The notes under the pieces: model-generated | What the model was told of the DNA's origin: nothing | What the model saw: the letters and a program-made list of their open reading frames with translations, nothing else | The model's database searches: none | DNA from: M269 sp964625615 | Lineage (GTDB): Bacteria > Pseudomonadota > Gammaproteobacteria > Enterobacterales > Alteromonadaceae | Assembly (NCBI GenBank): GCA_964625615.1 | Contig: CAZVDU010000070.1 | Span: 1-21,447, forward strand | Length of the DNA stretch: 21,447 nucleotides | Direction of reading: 5' to 3' | Position numbers and translations under genes: made by a program | Shown here: positions 6,797-14,652 of the stretch, one piece after another | How the letters are laid out: each line of letters opens with the position of its first letter | How positions within the stretch are numbered: position 1 is the stretch's first letter

Positions 6797-9700
6797 ATGT
6801 TAGCAAAGATTATAGACACCAGCTTACGCTGGCCCTTGCTCGTTATTTTAACCTCATTGTTATTCATGAGTCTGGGCTATAGAGCGATGTTGAATACACC
6901 CATTGATGCCATACCTGACCTCAGCGATGTGCAAGTGATCGTCAAAGTTAATTATCCTGGACAGTCTCCCGATTTGGTCGAAGAACAAATAACCTACCCC
7001 TTATCTACATTGTTAATGTCAGTACCGGGCAGTGAAACGGTCCGCGGTTTCTCGTTTTTCGGCGACGCCTACCTTTACGTAATTTTTACCGAAGGCACTG
7101 ATTTATATTGGGCAAGAGCGAGGGTTCTTGAGTACCTGAATCAAGCTCAGAGCGACTTACCCGATGGTGTGTCAGTAGAATTAGGACCTGATGCTTCAGG
7201 CGTTGGTTGGGTATTTCAATATGTGCTACGCGATAAATCAGGAGAGCAACATTTAGGCGACCTCACACGGCTACAAGATTGGTTTATCCAACAAGAACTG
7301 CAATCCGTACCAGGCGTCAGTGAAGTCGCCAAAGTCGGTGGCATGGTACAAACTTATCAGGTTGTCGTAGATCCTCTTAAGCTACTGCATTATCAACTCA
7401 CTCTGGCACAGGTTCATAAGGCACTAAAAAGTGCGAACAATGAAGTAGGTGGATCAGTAATTGAAATAGCAGAAGCAGAATACATGGTACGCAGTAAAGG
7501 CTACCTCAGTTCACTGGATGACTTTGAACAAATTTCGTTAGGCATTACAAATCAATTAGGTACGCCCGTTAGTCTTAAAGATGTGGCCACCCTGAGATTA
7601 GGTCCACAAACACGGCGAGGTGTCGCAGAATGGAATGGTGAAGGTGAAGTCGTCGGCGGTATTGTTGTTATGCGCGATGGTGAAAACGCGCTCTCTGTCA
7701 TCGAAAAAGTCAAAACCAAAATTGCACAACTACAAACGGCATTACCGGAAGGTGTTGTTATCGAAACAGCCTATGACCGAACGGGATTAATTACCCGATC
7801 AGTTGATTACTTGAAAGACAAGCTAGTACAGGAAATAGTGGTTGTTATTCTAGTATGTGGGTTATTCCTTATGCATGCTAGAGCAACATTGGTCGTTGTT
7901 ATATGCTTGCCCAGCGCTATTTTACTCGGCTTCGCACTCATGCGTCAGTTTGGTATCAATGCCAATTTGATGTCACTAGGCGGCATTGCAATTGCAATTG
8001 GTGCATTAGTTGATGCTGCTATCGTCATGGTAGAAAATGTGCAAAAGCTACAGGAAGAAGCTGGTGATAAGATCAGCAAGGCAGAGCATCTCGCTTTAAT
8101 TCGCAAAGCCTGCACAGACGTTGGCCCTGCACTGTTTTTCTCATTACTCATTATAACGCTTAGCTTTGTGCCTATTTTTGTTTTAGAGGGGCAAGAAGGT
8201 CGACTTTTTTCACCGCTTGCTTACACCAAAACCTTTGTTATGGCTTCAGCAGCCCTGCTGTCGGTTACCTTAGTACCGGTATTAATCGTCCTTTTGCTTA
8301 AAGGAAAAGTCGCAAAAGAGGACGACAATTGGCTAAACCGATCACTCAAAGCTATCTATAGGCCTTTTTTAAACACAGCTCTAAACAGGCCTTGGCTAGT
8401 AGTGATACTCGCACTTGGTCTAGGCGCATCTGCTATCTACCCTTGGCAAAAGCTGGGTAGTGAGTTTATGCCAACTTTTGACGAAGGTGATTTGTTGTTC
8501 ATGCCAACCACCTTACCTGGTGTATCTATTCAGGAAGCAGGACAAATATTGCAGCAAACTGACCGACTCATTAAAACACTACCCGAGGTTAAATCAGTTT
8601 TCGGCAAAGTTGGGCGTGCAGATACTGCCACTGATCCGGCTCCTCTGACAATGATTGAAACGACAATTCAACTAAAACCCAAAAGTGAATGGCGCGATGG
8701 GGTTACATTAGATGATATTATCGGTGAACTTGATGCAACAGTCCGTTTACCAGGCCTGACAAACGCTTGGGTGCAGCCAATAAAAACACGTATTGATATG
8801 CTCAGTACAGGTGTCAAAACACCTGTGGGAATAAAGCTTGCGGGAGACGACCTCGCCAGTATTGAGTTAGCAACTCAAGCCATTGAAAAAGCCGTGTCGG
8901 GGATACCTGCAACATCATCAGTATTCGGGGAACGCCCATTGTCGGGGCGATATTTGGATATAGAACCCAATCGTTTCGCTGCGGCTCAGTATGGACTTAG
9001 TATTGCGGATATTCAGGATGTGGTACGCATGGCAATTGGTGGTCAAACGCTAGGACAATCCATACAAGGAAAAGAACGTTTTCCAATCAACTTGCGTTAC
9101 CCTCGTAATTACCGAACGGGCTTGCAGGCCATAAAAGAATTGCCTTTTGTCAGTCCTACAGGAGCATGGGTAACACTTGAACAAGTCGCTGATATTCGTA
9201 TTACAGACGGCCCCTCCATTATCAAATCAGAGAACGCCAGAACAATAGGTTGGGTATTTATTGACATAAAACCAGGTACTGCAATTGGGGACTTTATCAC
9301 TACTCTCAAAACGATGTTGGAAGACGTGGATTTGCCTAAGAAGGTAACCTGGACAGTGGCTGGTCAATATGAATATCTGCAACGTGTCGAGGACAAACTC
9401 AATTGGATTGTACCTTCAACGCTGCTGATCATCTTTATCCTATTGCAGCTTGTTTTTCGTCAACTGTGGCAAGCAGCTCTTGTTATGGCGACATTGCCTA
9501 TCGCACTATCGGGGTCACTATGGTTGGTCTACTGGCTAGGCTTCCAATTGTCTGTCGCTATGGCCGTTGGAATGATAGCACTCGCAGGTGTAGCAGCTGA
9601 ATTCGGTGTAGTGATGTTGCTTTATCTTAACAACAGTTGGGCAAATCAACCAGGTAGCAATATTGAGCGTATTCAACACGGCGCTATTCAGCGTGTTAGG

Positions 9701-9883
9701 CCAAAAGCGATGACTGTGCTAACCATTATTGCAGGGCTAGTGCCTATTATGCTAGGTGACGGCAGCGGCAGTGAAGTGATGCAACGTGTAGCTGCACCTA
9801 TGTTAGGTGGCATGATTGTATCACCTTTAATATCCATGCTTGTAATCCCTGCCGTATACAAGCTAGCTAAGGGCACCAAATGA
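6797..9883 (+). CDS. cusA: CusA-like Cu(I)/Ag(I) efflux RND permease
   Basis: This inner-membrane proton-driven pump of 1028 residues matches the CusA/CzcA length and plan: twelve membrane helices with large periplasmic domains after TM1 and TM7. The three methionines that bind Cu(I)/Ag(I) in E. coli CusA (573, 623, 672) are all present at a constant offset: Met569 in FMPTTLPG, Met619 in LTMIETT and Met668 in RIDMLSTG. The proton-relay residues are also kept: Asp406 (GALVDAAIV), Glu935 (GVAAEFGVV) and Lys970 (RVRPKAMT), equivalent to Asp405/Glu939/Lys984. This supports copper/silver rather than zinc/cobalt as substrate. It is the last gene of the operon, and no CusC-type channel or CusF follows. 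It converges on the GlyGly-CTERM carboxypeptidase gene with 22 bp between stops and no visible terminator. Confidence 0.94.
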   Translation: MLAKIIDTSLRWPLLVILTSLLFMSLGYRAMLNTPIDAIPDLSDVQVIVKVNYPGQSPDLVEEQITYPLSTLLMSVPGSETVRGFSFFGDAYLYVIFTEGTDLYWARARVLEYLNQAQSDLPDGVSVELGPDASGVGWVFQYVLRDKSGEQHLGDLTRLQDWFIQQELQSVPGVSEVAKVGGMVQTYQVVVDPLKLLHYQLTLAQVHKALKSANNEVGGSVIEIAEAEYMVRSKGYLSSLDDFEQISLGITNQLGTPVSLKDVATLRLGPQTRRGVAEWNGEGEVVGGIVVMRDGENALSVIEKVKTKIAQLQTALPEGVVIETAYDRTGLITRSVDYLKDKLVQEIVVVILVCGLFLMHARATLVVVICLPSAILLGFALMRQFGINANLMSLGGIAIAIGALVDAAIVMVENVQKLQEEAGDKISKAEHLALIRKACTDVGPALFFSLLIITLSFVPIFVLEGQEGRLFSPLAYTKTFVMASAALLSVTLVPVLIVLLLKGKVAKEDDNWLNRSLKAIYRPFLNTALNRPWLVVILALGLGASAIYPWQKLGSEFMPTFDEGDLLFMPTTLPGVSIQEAGQILQQTDRLIKTLPEVKSVFGKVGRADTATDPAPLTMIETTIQLKPKSEWRDGVTLDDIIGELDATVRLPGLTNAWVQPIKTRIDMLSTGVKTPVGIKLAGDDLASIELATQAIEKAVSGIPATSSVFGERPLSGRYLDIEPNRFAAAQYGLSIADIQDVVRMAIGGQTLGQSIQGKERFPINLRYPRNYRTGLQAIKELPFVSPTGAWVTLEQVADIRITDGPSIIKSENARTIGWVFIDIKPGTAIGDFITTLKTMLEDVDLPKKVTWTVAGQYEYLQRVEDKLNWIVPSTLLIIFILLQLVFRQLWQAALVMATLPIALSGSLWLVYWLGFQLSVAMAVGMIALAGVAAEFGVVMLLYLNNSWANQPGSNIERIQHGAIQRVRPKAMTVLTIIAGLVPIMLGDGSGSEVMQRVAAPMLGGMIVSPLISMLVIPAVYKLAKGTK

Positions 9884-9905
9884 TCAATTTCAGATCTGTA
9901 GAAGC

Positions 9906-11756
9906 TTAGAAATACCTCCTGTTATTGAAGCGCTTTCTGATAGAGAACAGTCCAACCAATACAAAAAACCACGTGTTCATACTACCGCCACCAGAAGAGC
10001 CGCTAGATGCTGGTGGCTGGGGAGCCGGCGACGGAGGTGGCGGCGCTGCGGAAGTAAATAAATCACTGCCGTCGTCAATCAAACGCAGGGATTGATCGAC
10101 GCCTCCTGAATCATCCTCAATGCCTTCGGTGTTTTCGTGTCTGAGCCATGTGCCATTTCGCCAATCACTTATTGTCGCCGGGTTAGCATCAAGTGATTGT
10201 CCTACCATGTCGACCGTTTCAACAGAAAAAGCGAGCAATTCGTGAGCATCGAAATCAAACGCTTGCGGTAATGTGAATGGCAAAACAAAAGTATCTGTTT
10301 GATAACGTTCATACTGTTCAGGATCTAATGTCCAAAAGCCATTTCCACTTTGTATATCCCACTCAACAGCTTCACTTGTTCTTCCCACAAGGGACACCTG
10401 CAACTCATCACTTGATGAAAGATTTGCAAAAGAGACGACTTGATTGTTTATCACCCTCCTCATAGGCTTGTTGAACTGTAACCTTAATTCGTAATCAACG
10501 CTACTTTGCAACACTTGGTTGTCCGAGATTTCCAACGCCCTTTCTTGGCCATTAGCAACCCAAACGCCAGAAAATACAACGTCCCCGTTATCAGAATTAA
10601 CAATGACAGCTCTTTCTAATAACGGCAGTTCAGCCATAGTGTACAAACCAAGCATAGTGGCATCACTAGTCTCCGCTCGCATTCGAGTAACTTCGCTCTC
10701 AGGTAAAACAAAACCATCATGAGACACACCAAAACCACCGTATTGCAACCCTCCGGTATTGCCGGGTTCCACTTCCAAAGTAAAAGAAGGTACTTCAAAG
10801 GTGTTAGCAAAGTACTCATCTGTCGAGCCGATACCAACACCACCACCTGAAGGTCCAAAATCATAGCTAAAGTTATTCGCAGCTCGCATTGAGTTTGCTA
10901 CGCGAGTAGTAACATTGTTACGGCGGTTATTAGCTGTTTGTGGTGTAAAGTAAATTTGAGTAAAGGAATGGGTATCCATATAAAAGCGCAAACGCTCCTG
11001 CCCGACCTCAATTGCTGCTTGCTGTAACGCCTGAGTTTCAGGCTCTGAACTTGCCACTGCGCCACGGTGCACAATAGAATCCCGATTAGGTGAACTACGG
11101 TCAGGATTGGTCCCAAAAAATGGTGTATTGTTTCGGTTAAGATCAACGCCAAACAAATTATCTGACGCTGTGAGAATATTCTGATCGACATCGCGCATGT
11201 TTTTTCGGCGCATACGACCATCTCTAGGAACGGCTTCTGATTGAGTGACTTGTAGGGGGAAACGTTGCGTTTGTAAAAAGCCATCGATATTCAGCACAGG
11301 GATAATCATCAGATCCAAGTTTTCAATCAAGTATTGATGAATGTACTCATCATCTTGTTGATCGAACAAGGTCTCAATAAAACCCGTCACAGCCTCAGGT
11401 GATTGCCACTCTCGAGCATGAATACCACCATTAATAACAGCACTACCTTTACTTGCTCCACTAACAGTCTGTTGATCACTGTTACTTATAAGATAAGACC
11501 AAATTGGACGATTCTCTATCGTTTGGCCAAGTTGAACCCTTTGAATAAATGGTGATAAGTCGGTGAGTTGTTGATGTCGCATATCCAAACTGTTGTAGGT
11601 TCGATAACCATCGATAGGCAATAAGGAATTCACCGGCACCGGCACTGGATAACCGAGAGGTATTTGGTTTTCGCTTCGAATAAGCTCTGTATAAGTAAAT
11701 ACCTGTGCCATTGCCGTACTACAGACTAAAAATGCAATGAATGCTAACCGTTTCAT
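9906..11756 (-). CDS. Secreted M14 zinc carboxypeptidase with GlyGly-CTERM anchor
   Basis: This exported metallopeptidase has 616 residues. A signal peptide ends near AMA-Q. The M14 domain shows zinc ligands His113 and Glu116 (GGIHAREW), the substrate-binding GVDLNRN segment, zinc ligand His263 (MDTHSF) and catalytic Glu328 (FTLEVEP). All active-site elements are intact, so it should remove C-terminal residues from peptides. A beta-rich region of about 230 residues follows. Then comes a Pro-rich linker (PPPPSPAPQPPA) and a tail SSGGGS + hydrophobic NTWFFVLVGLF + basic RKRFNNRR, which is the GlyGly-CTERM signature processed by rhombosortase, usually on type II secretion substrates. The ATG at 11756 overlaps the upstream stop as ATGA, and AGAGGG lies 8 nt upstream, so translation is probably coupled to the preceding gene. 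Substrate specificity is unknown. Confidence 0.92.
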   Translation of the reverse strand: MKRLAFIAFLVCSTAMAQVFTYTELIRSENQIPLGYPVPVPVNSLLPIDGYRTYNSLDMRHQQLTDLSPFIQRVQLGQTIENRPIWSYLISNSDQQTVSGASKGSAVINGGIHAREWQSPEAVTGFIETLFDQQDDEYIHQYLIENLDLMIIPVLNIDGFLQTQRFPLQVTQSEAVPRDGRMRRKNMRDVDQNILTASDNLFGVDLNRNNTPFFGTNPDRSSPNRDSIVHRGAVASSEPETQALQQAAIEVGQERLRFYMDTHSFTQIYFTPQTANNRRNNVTTRVANSMRAANNFSYDFGPSGGGVGIGSTDEYFANTFEVPSFTLEVEPGNTGGLQYGGFGVSHDGFVLPESEVTRMRAETSDATMLGLYTMAELPLLERAVIVNSDNGDVVFSGVWVANGQERALEISDNQVLQSSVDYELRLQFNKPMRRVINNQVVSFANLSSSDELQVSLVGRTSEAVEWDIQSGNGFWTLDPEQYERYQTDTFVLPFTLPQAFDFDAHELLAFSVETVDMVGQSLDANPATISDWRNGTWLRHENTEGIEDDSGGVDQSLRLIDDGSDLFTSAAPPPPSPAPQPPASSGSSGGGSMNTWFFVLVGLFSIRKRFNNRRYF

Positions 11757-12730
11757 TTATGATTCCCTCTCAGTTTCTTCATCACCTGACGCGTCAATGA
11801 TGTTGAGGGTTGTTGTCGGTAATGGTTTATAAGTTGATTCTTAAAACCATCATCACTGAGTAGACTTAATGTTGCGACCACTGCTGATGATAATTGTTCA
11901 TTCTCAATAGCTTTCCTAATGAAAGACTGAACCTCTGTTTCATTACTATGATCTTTAACTAAACTAAACAACGCTTGGGAACTCAACGCTGGATTTTGTG
12001 TAGCATTGATAATTTGCCTTACATTCTCGCCTTCATCAATGATGTTTTTTAGAACATGATGGCTGTATATATCACTCTGGCGTTGCCATAACACGCTATA
12101 AAGCTTAGGCAATTGTGTTTTGTTAATAAGTAAACTGAGTTGGCGGTTGTCGTTTACATCATAGGAAAGGCCTAGCTGTATATAGCTTTCTCCGAGCAAT
12201 AAGGCGTTTGGATCAGGCATATCCTCCACCCAAAAAGTCATCGCCATCTTAGAAACAAAGCTCTGATCACGAAAATACACCTCCCATGACCAGCTACCAG
12301 ACTCCCAGCGTTGTTGCATTTCTTTTTGCATTTCATAGGCTTGCCAATGCATATGAACCATATTCGCGCTGTTAGCAACGTTTGCAATCATTATCAACTG
12401 GTTAACATGCTCACTGGAAGGAATAGACAAGGACTGTTGACTACTTCTCTGCTCGTTAATCCATTCTTTTTGTTCTAGCGTCGGCTCCTTAAACAAGGCA
12501 AGCCGATTAATTACCATGCTCTCAAGATAAATACGCTCTTCAGGTGTACTGCTATTTTCATCAACAAAACTGGCGGGATAATCGATGAAGACTCCTATAT
12601 TCAGGCCTTCATATTTAGCTTGGATTTGCGCGAAACTTTCAGTCGATAAGGTAACAGCCTGAGTAACACCGTTGGCAAAAGCAACGGACAAAGCACAGAT
12701 AAAGAGTGCAGCATTTTTTATTCTTTTCAT
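11753..12730 (-). CDS. Exported protein of unknown function, coupled to the M14 carboxypeptidase
   Basis: I do not recognise this 325-residue protein. A signal peptide is clear (MKRIKN start, AALFICALSVAFA core, cleavage near TQA-V). The mature part is mainly helical, rich in Gln, Ser and Asn, and has no cysteine or catalytic motif that I can see. Its C-terminal ~100 residues (IRKAIENEQLSSAVVATLSLLS and similar) read like short paired helices, possibly HEAT-like. There is no anchor or lipobox, so it is probably periplasmic or secreted. Its TGA overlaps the carboxypeptidase ATG (ATGA), which implies coordinated amounts of the two proteins; an assembly factor, inhibitor or accessory subunit of that enzyme is a reasonable guess. 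A promoter with an internal dyad lies directly upstream. The ribosome site is weak (GGA, 6 nt before the ATG). Confidence 0.7.
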   Translation of the reverse strand: MKRIKNAALFICALSVAFANGVTQAVTLSTESFAQIQAKYEGLNIGVFIDYPASFVDENSSTPEERIYLESMVINRLALFKEPTLEQKEWINEQRSSQQSLSIPSSEHVNQLIMIANVANSANMVHMHWQAYEMQKEMQQRWESGSWSWEVYFRDQSFVSKMAMTFWVEDMPDPNALLLGESYIQLGLSYDVNDNRQLSLLINKTQLPKLYSVLWQRQSDIYSHHVLKNIIDEGENVRQIINATQNPALSSQALFSLVKDHSNETEVQSFIRKAIENEQLSSAVVATLSLLSDDGFKNQLINHYRQQPSTSLTRQVMKKLRGNHK

Positions 12731-12749
12731 TACACGTCCAAATAATTGG

Positions 12750-12777
12750 CATACTAAACTACTATAGTTTTAGTATG
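12750..12777. promoter_or_regulatory. 28-bp operator-like dyad over the -10 of the exported-protein/carboxypeptidase unit
   Basis: Arms CATACTAAA (12750-12758) and TTTAGTATG (12769-12777) match perfectly. Allowing one unpaired base, the pairing extends to CATACTAAACTA against TAGTTTTAGTATG with 3 nt between. The dyad covers the -10 hexamer and part of the spacer of the promoter reading leftward. A dimeric repressor bound here would block RNA polymerase. The regulator is not identifiable from this window. Confidence 0.55.
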
Positions 12778-12789
12778 TTTAACATGCAA
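12761..12789 (-). promoter_or_regulatory. Sigma70-type promoter for the 12730-9906 unit
   Basis: On the minus strand, TTGCAT (12789-12784) and TATAGT (12766-12761) are separated by exactly 17 bp. The predicted start of transcription is near 12754, about 25 nt before the ATG at 12730. The -10 and most of the spacer lie inside the 28-bp dyad. Confidence 0.55.
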
Positions 12790-12793
12790 TGAA

Positions 12794-12806
12794 AGGGTGC
12801 CACCCT
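12794..12806 (-). terminator. Short GC hairpin after the DUF3010 gene, possible terminator
   Basis: AGGGTG-N-CACCCT forms a compact stem 25 bp beyond the DUF3010 stop. On the minus strand it is followed by TTTCATT, a weak U-run. This could end the M14/DUF3010 transcript before the next promoter. The stem is short and the loop tight, so efficiency is doubtful. Confidence 0.35.
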
Positions 12807-12830
12807 CTTATCATTTTGATTGTGCTTGTA

Positions 12831-13382
12831 TTAGCCCCAAGGTGACTTGGACGTTTTAGCTGCTGGAGGAGTTATCTCAGAACCCTTCCCTTCCGAAGGC
12901 TTTGCCTCAGCTTTAGCCTTCATTGGTTGGTCTTCCCCTTCATTTAATGAAGGGTACATTTGCGTCATCAGATAAGCGTATGTGGTATTGAATGCTCCTT
13001 CCTGAAAAACTTTTAATCCCCCCTCTGTTAATGATATCTGTATGGGGTTTCGCTTAAGCGCTTCTTTAATTTTAGTCCCAGACAACAATTCAACCTCTAA
13101 TCCGTCAATCAATTGAATGGCTGCCTCAATCTTAAAACCTGGTGCTCCACCAGCAAATTTTCCTTTTGTAGGCCTTTCTCTAATAATGACCTTTTCAATT
13201 TTATAGTCCGCCATAAGCTTTGCAAACGTAAATTGAAAATGGCGCATGGCATCAGTCCCAATACCTCCCTCTAAAGCAACTTTTCGTACTCGGCAGTCGG
13301 GGATTTGGAACAACCCTTCATCAAGTGATAACAGGCTAATAATGGCTTCACTACCTTTTATTTCAACGCCACATGTTCTCAT
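12831..13382 (-). CDS. DUF3010 family protein with a low-complexity C-terminal tail
   Basis: This is a cytoplasmic protein of 183 residues. Residues 1-142 match the DUF3010 pattern as I know it: CGVEIKGSEAIISLLS, IPDCRVRKVAL, FQFTFAKLMADYKI, VIIRERPTKGKFAGGAPGFK, EAAIQLI and IKEALKRNP. The family's function is unknown. The strand order, with an acidic residue in the first strand (GVEIKG) and another in VIIRERP, faintly recalls RNase H/RuvC-like folds; that is my inference only. Residues ~143-183 are an extra Lys/Ala/Glu/Pro-rich tail ending SPWG, and family members are usually about 140 residues. The start at 13382 lies 9 bp after the stop of the cytoplasmic M14 gene, with AGG (9 nt before the ATG) sharing bases with that stop, so the two are co-transcribed. 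Confidence 0.85.
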   Translation of the reverse strand: MRTCGVEIKGSEAIISLLSLDEGLFQIPDCRVRKVALEGGIGTDAMRHFQFTFAKLMADYKIEKVIIRERPTKGKFAGGAPGFKIEAAIQLIDGLEVELLSGTKIKEALKRNPIQISLTEGGLKVFQEGAFNTTYAYLMTQMYPSLNEGEDQPMKAKAEAKPSEGKGSEITPPAAKTSKSPWG

Positions 13383-13391
13383 CTTTATTAC

Positions 13392-14324
13392 CTATATTGA
13401 TTGTTTATTTTCCGACAGTACGTAATCAAATCCGCCGGTCACTGCTGCTACTTGCGCTAAGCAACATATTTCATCATTGCTCTTAGGGCTGTCAGGGTAA
13501 ACCTCTGTCGTCGATACATAATCAGCTTGCGTCATACCACCGCACAACTTTAAAGCGATCTTATCGTAATTAATAACGCCCGTCTGTTCCAACGGTGCCC
13601 CAATAATATGACCGGCGGCATCAGGTTCAGCAATATGAGTCACTTTTGATACTGACTGAATAATGGCTTTCTGAAAGTCAGCTGCAGGCCTATTGGTGTC
13701 ACCTACTGTGTAAAAGCCATCTGGAATTTCACTGTATTCATCATCAACACCGTTTTTCGCTGCAAGCGCAGGCCTAAATTCAGAATTATCTGTATCAGTG
13801 GTTTCATGCAAATCAATATGGCATGCAATATCGATGGACAGAGACTCTAAGAAAGCCATCAATAATTCAGCTTCAGGTGACTCGGAGCCTTTATAGAAAG
13901 AGCGATTAGGATCGATGGTCTTGGGATTCCAACGATTTATTGTTTCGTATCCCCACGGGCTTATACAAGGAGCAACCAAGACATTAAACGCATGGCTGTA
14001 TTCATTGGCTTTTGTTTCTAAGAAAAGAAGTGCACCTTGCACTCCACTTGTTTCATAGCCATGCACGCCACCCGTAACAAGCAGCGTTTTTCTACTGTTA
14101 TCCCATCGTTTACTTTTACAGGCGTACAGTGGATAGCGCGATTCATTATAAGGAAGTGAACCATATTGAATAACCTCGTAGTCATCCCTTAACGCATCAA
14201 TTTTTGCAACCACTTCATCACGATAAGAACGCTTAATTGCTTGCTTAGAAAGCCATTGCTGCTTTTCTTCTTCTCCCCATGGAGTATTGAGTTTGCCTAT
14301 AGGGTAAAGTGTTTGCTCGGTCAT
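13392..14324 (-). CDS. Cytoplasmic M14 family metallocarboxypeptidase
   Basis: This zinc peptidase or amidohydrolase has 310 residues and no signal peptide, so it should act in the cytoplasm. M14 features are visible: zinc ligands His88 and Glu91 (GGVHGYETSG), a DPNRSF segment in the arginine-binding position, zinc ligand His173 (IDLHETTDTD) and a putative catalytic Glu274 (TTEVYPDSP). The HETTDTD context differs from digestive carboxypeptidases and is closer to small bacterial M14 proteins and the succinylglutamate desuccinylase/aspartoacylase branch, so the substrate may be a modified peptide or small amide. A ribosome site, AAGGGA, precedes the ATG at 14324. The DUF3010 gene follows after 9 bp. 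The gene is divergent from the RND efflux operon. Confidence 0.87.
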   Translation of the reverse strand: MTEQTLYPIGKLNTPWGEEEKQQWLSKQAIKRSYRDEVVAKIDALRDDYEVIQYGSLPYNESRYPLYACKSKRWDNSRKTLLVTGGVHGYETSGVQGALLFLETKANEYSHAFNVLVAPCISPWGYETINRWNPKTIDPNRSFYKGSESPEAELLMAFLESLSIDIACHIDLHETTDTDNSEFRPALAAKNGVDDEYSEIPDGFYTVGDTNRPAADFQKAIIQSVSKVTHIAEPDAAGHIIGAPLEQTGVINYDKIALKLCGGMTQADYVSTTEVYPDSPKSNDEICCLAQVAAVTGGFDYVLSENKQSI

Positions 14325-14362
14325 ATCATCCCTTGTTGTTTTGTATAAGGTTAAGTCATTAA

Positions 14363-14368
14363 ATTATA
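14363..14368 (-). promoter_or_regulatory. Candidate -10 (TATAAT) for the cytoplasmic M14 gene
   Basis: On the minus strand a perfect TATAAT lies 38 bp before the ATG at 14324, giving a leader of about 30 nt. The -35 at 17 bp (TTTTAT) is poor, so this call rests on the -10 and its position. Confidence 0.3.
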
Positions 14369-14563
14369 AAGAAATAAGTATAGCGATAAAAGATAGGCAG
14401 ACCCTAATTATCTTATCGGTAACACCCACTGTCTCCGTAAACATTTTAAAAACACAATTGGCAACAATTACGACACACATTGTAGGCCTTTATTGTGGGA
14501 TAATAGCGCAAAATTTGTTGGGCTTTTTATAACTGCTTTGCTGCAGCTCAATTAGCCCTAGTG

Positions 14564-14592
14564 TTGACATAAGCCAACAAGTAGTGAAATTA
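14564..14592 (+). promoter_or_regulatory. Candidate promoter of the RND efflux operon (strong -35, weak -10)
   Basis: A perfect TTGACA (14564-14569) is followed after 17 bp by AAATTA, a poor -10. If used, transcription would begin near 14599, the left edge of the nested inverted repeat, placing that structure at the 5' end of the mRNA. An activator could compensate for the weak -10. Confidence 0.3.
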
Positions 14593-14598
14593 GCCATA

Positions 14599-14652
14599 AA
14601 TTCATGGTTAGGTGTGGTAAAAACAACACCACAAATGATAAACCATTGAATT
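14599..14652 (+). repeat. Nested inverted repeat in the RND operon leader
   Basis: The outer arms are AATTCATGGTT (14599-14609) and AACCATTGAATT (14641-14652), 11 paired bases with one bulged T. Between them sits a second hairpin, TGTGGT (14613-14618) and ACCACA (14628-14633), with a 9-nt loop. The 54-nt unit could fold as one long stem with an asymmetric internal loop. It may be an operator for two regulator dimers or a structured mRNA leader. No T-tract follows, so it is not a terminator. Confidence 0.5.

Noticed and set aside
9884..9905. Terminator between cusA and the convergent carboxypeptidase gene
   Set aside because: The 22-bp gap has only the small palindrome CAGATCTG and no stem with a T-run.
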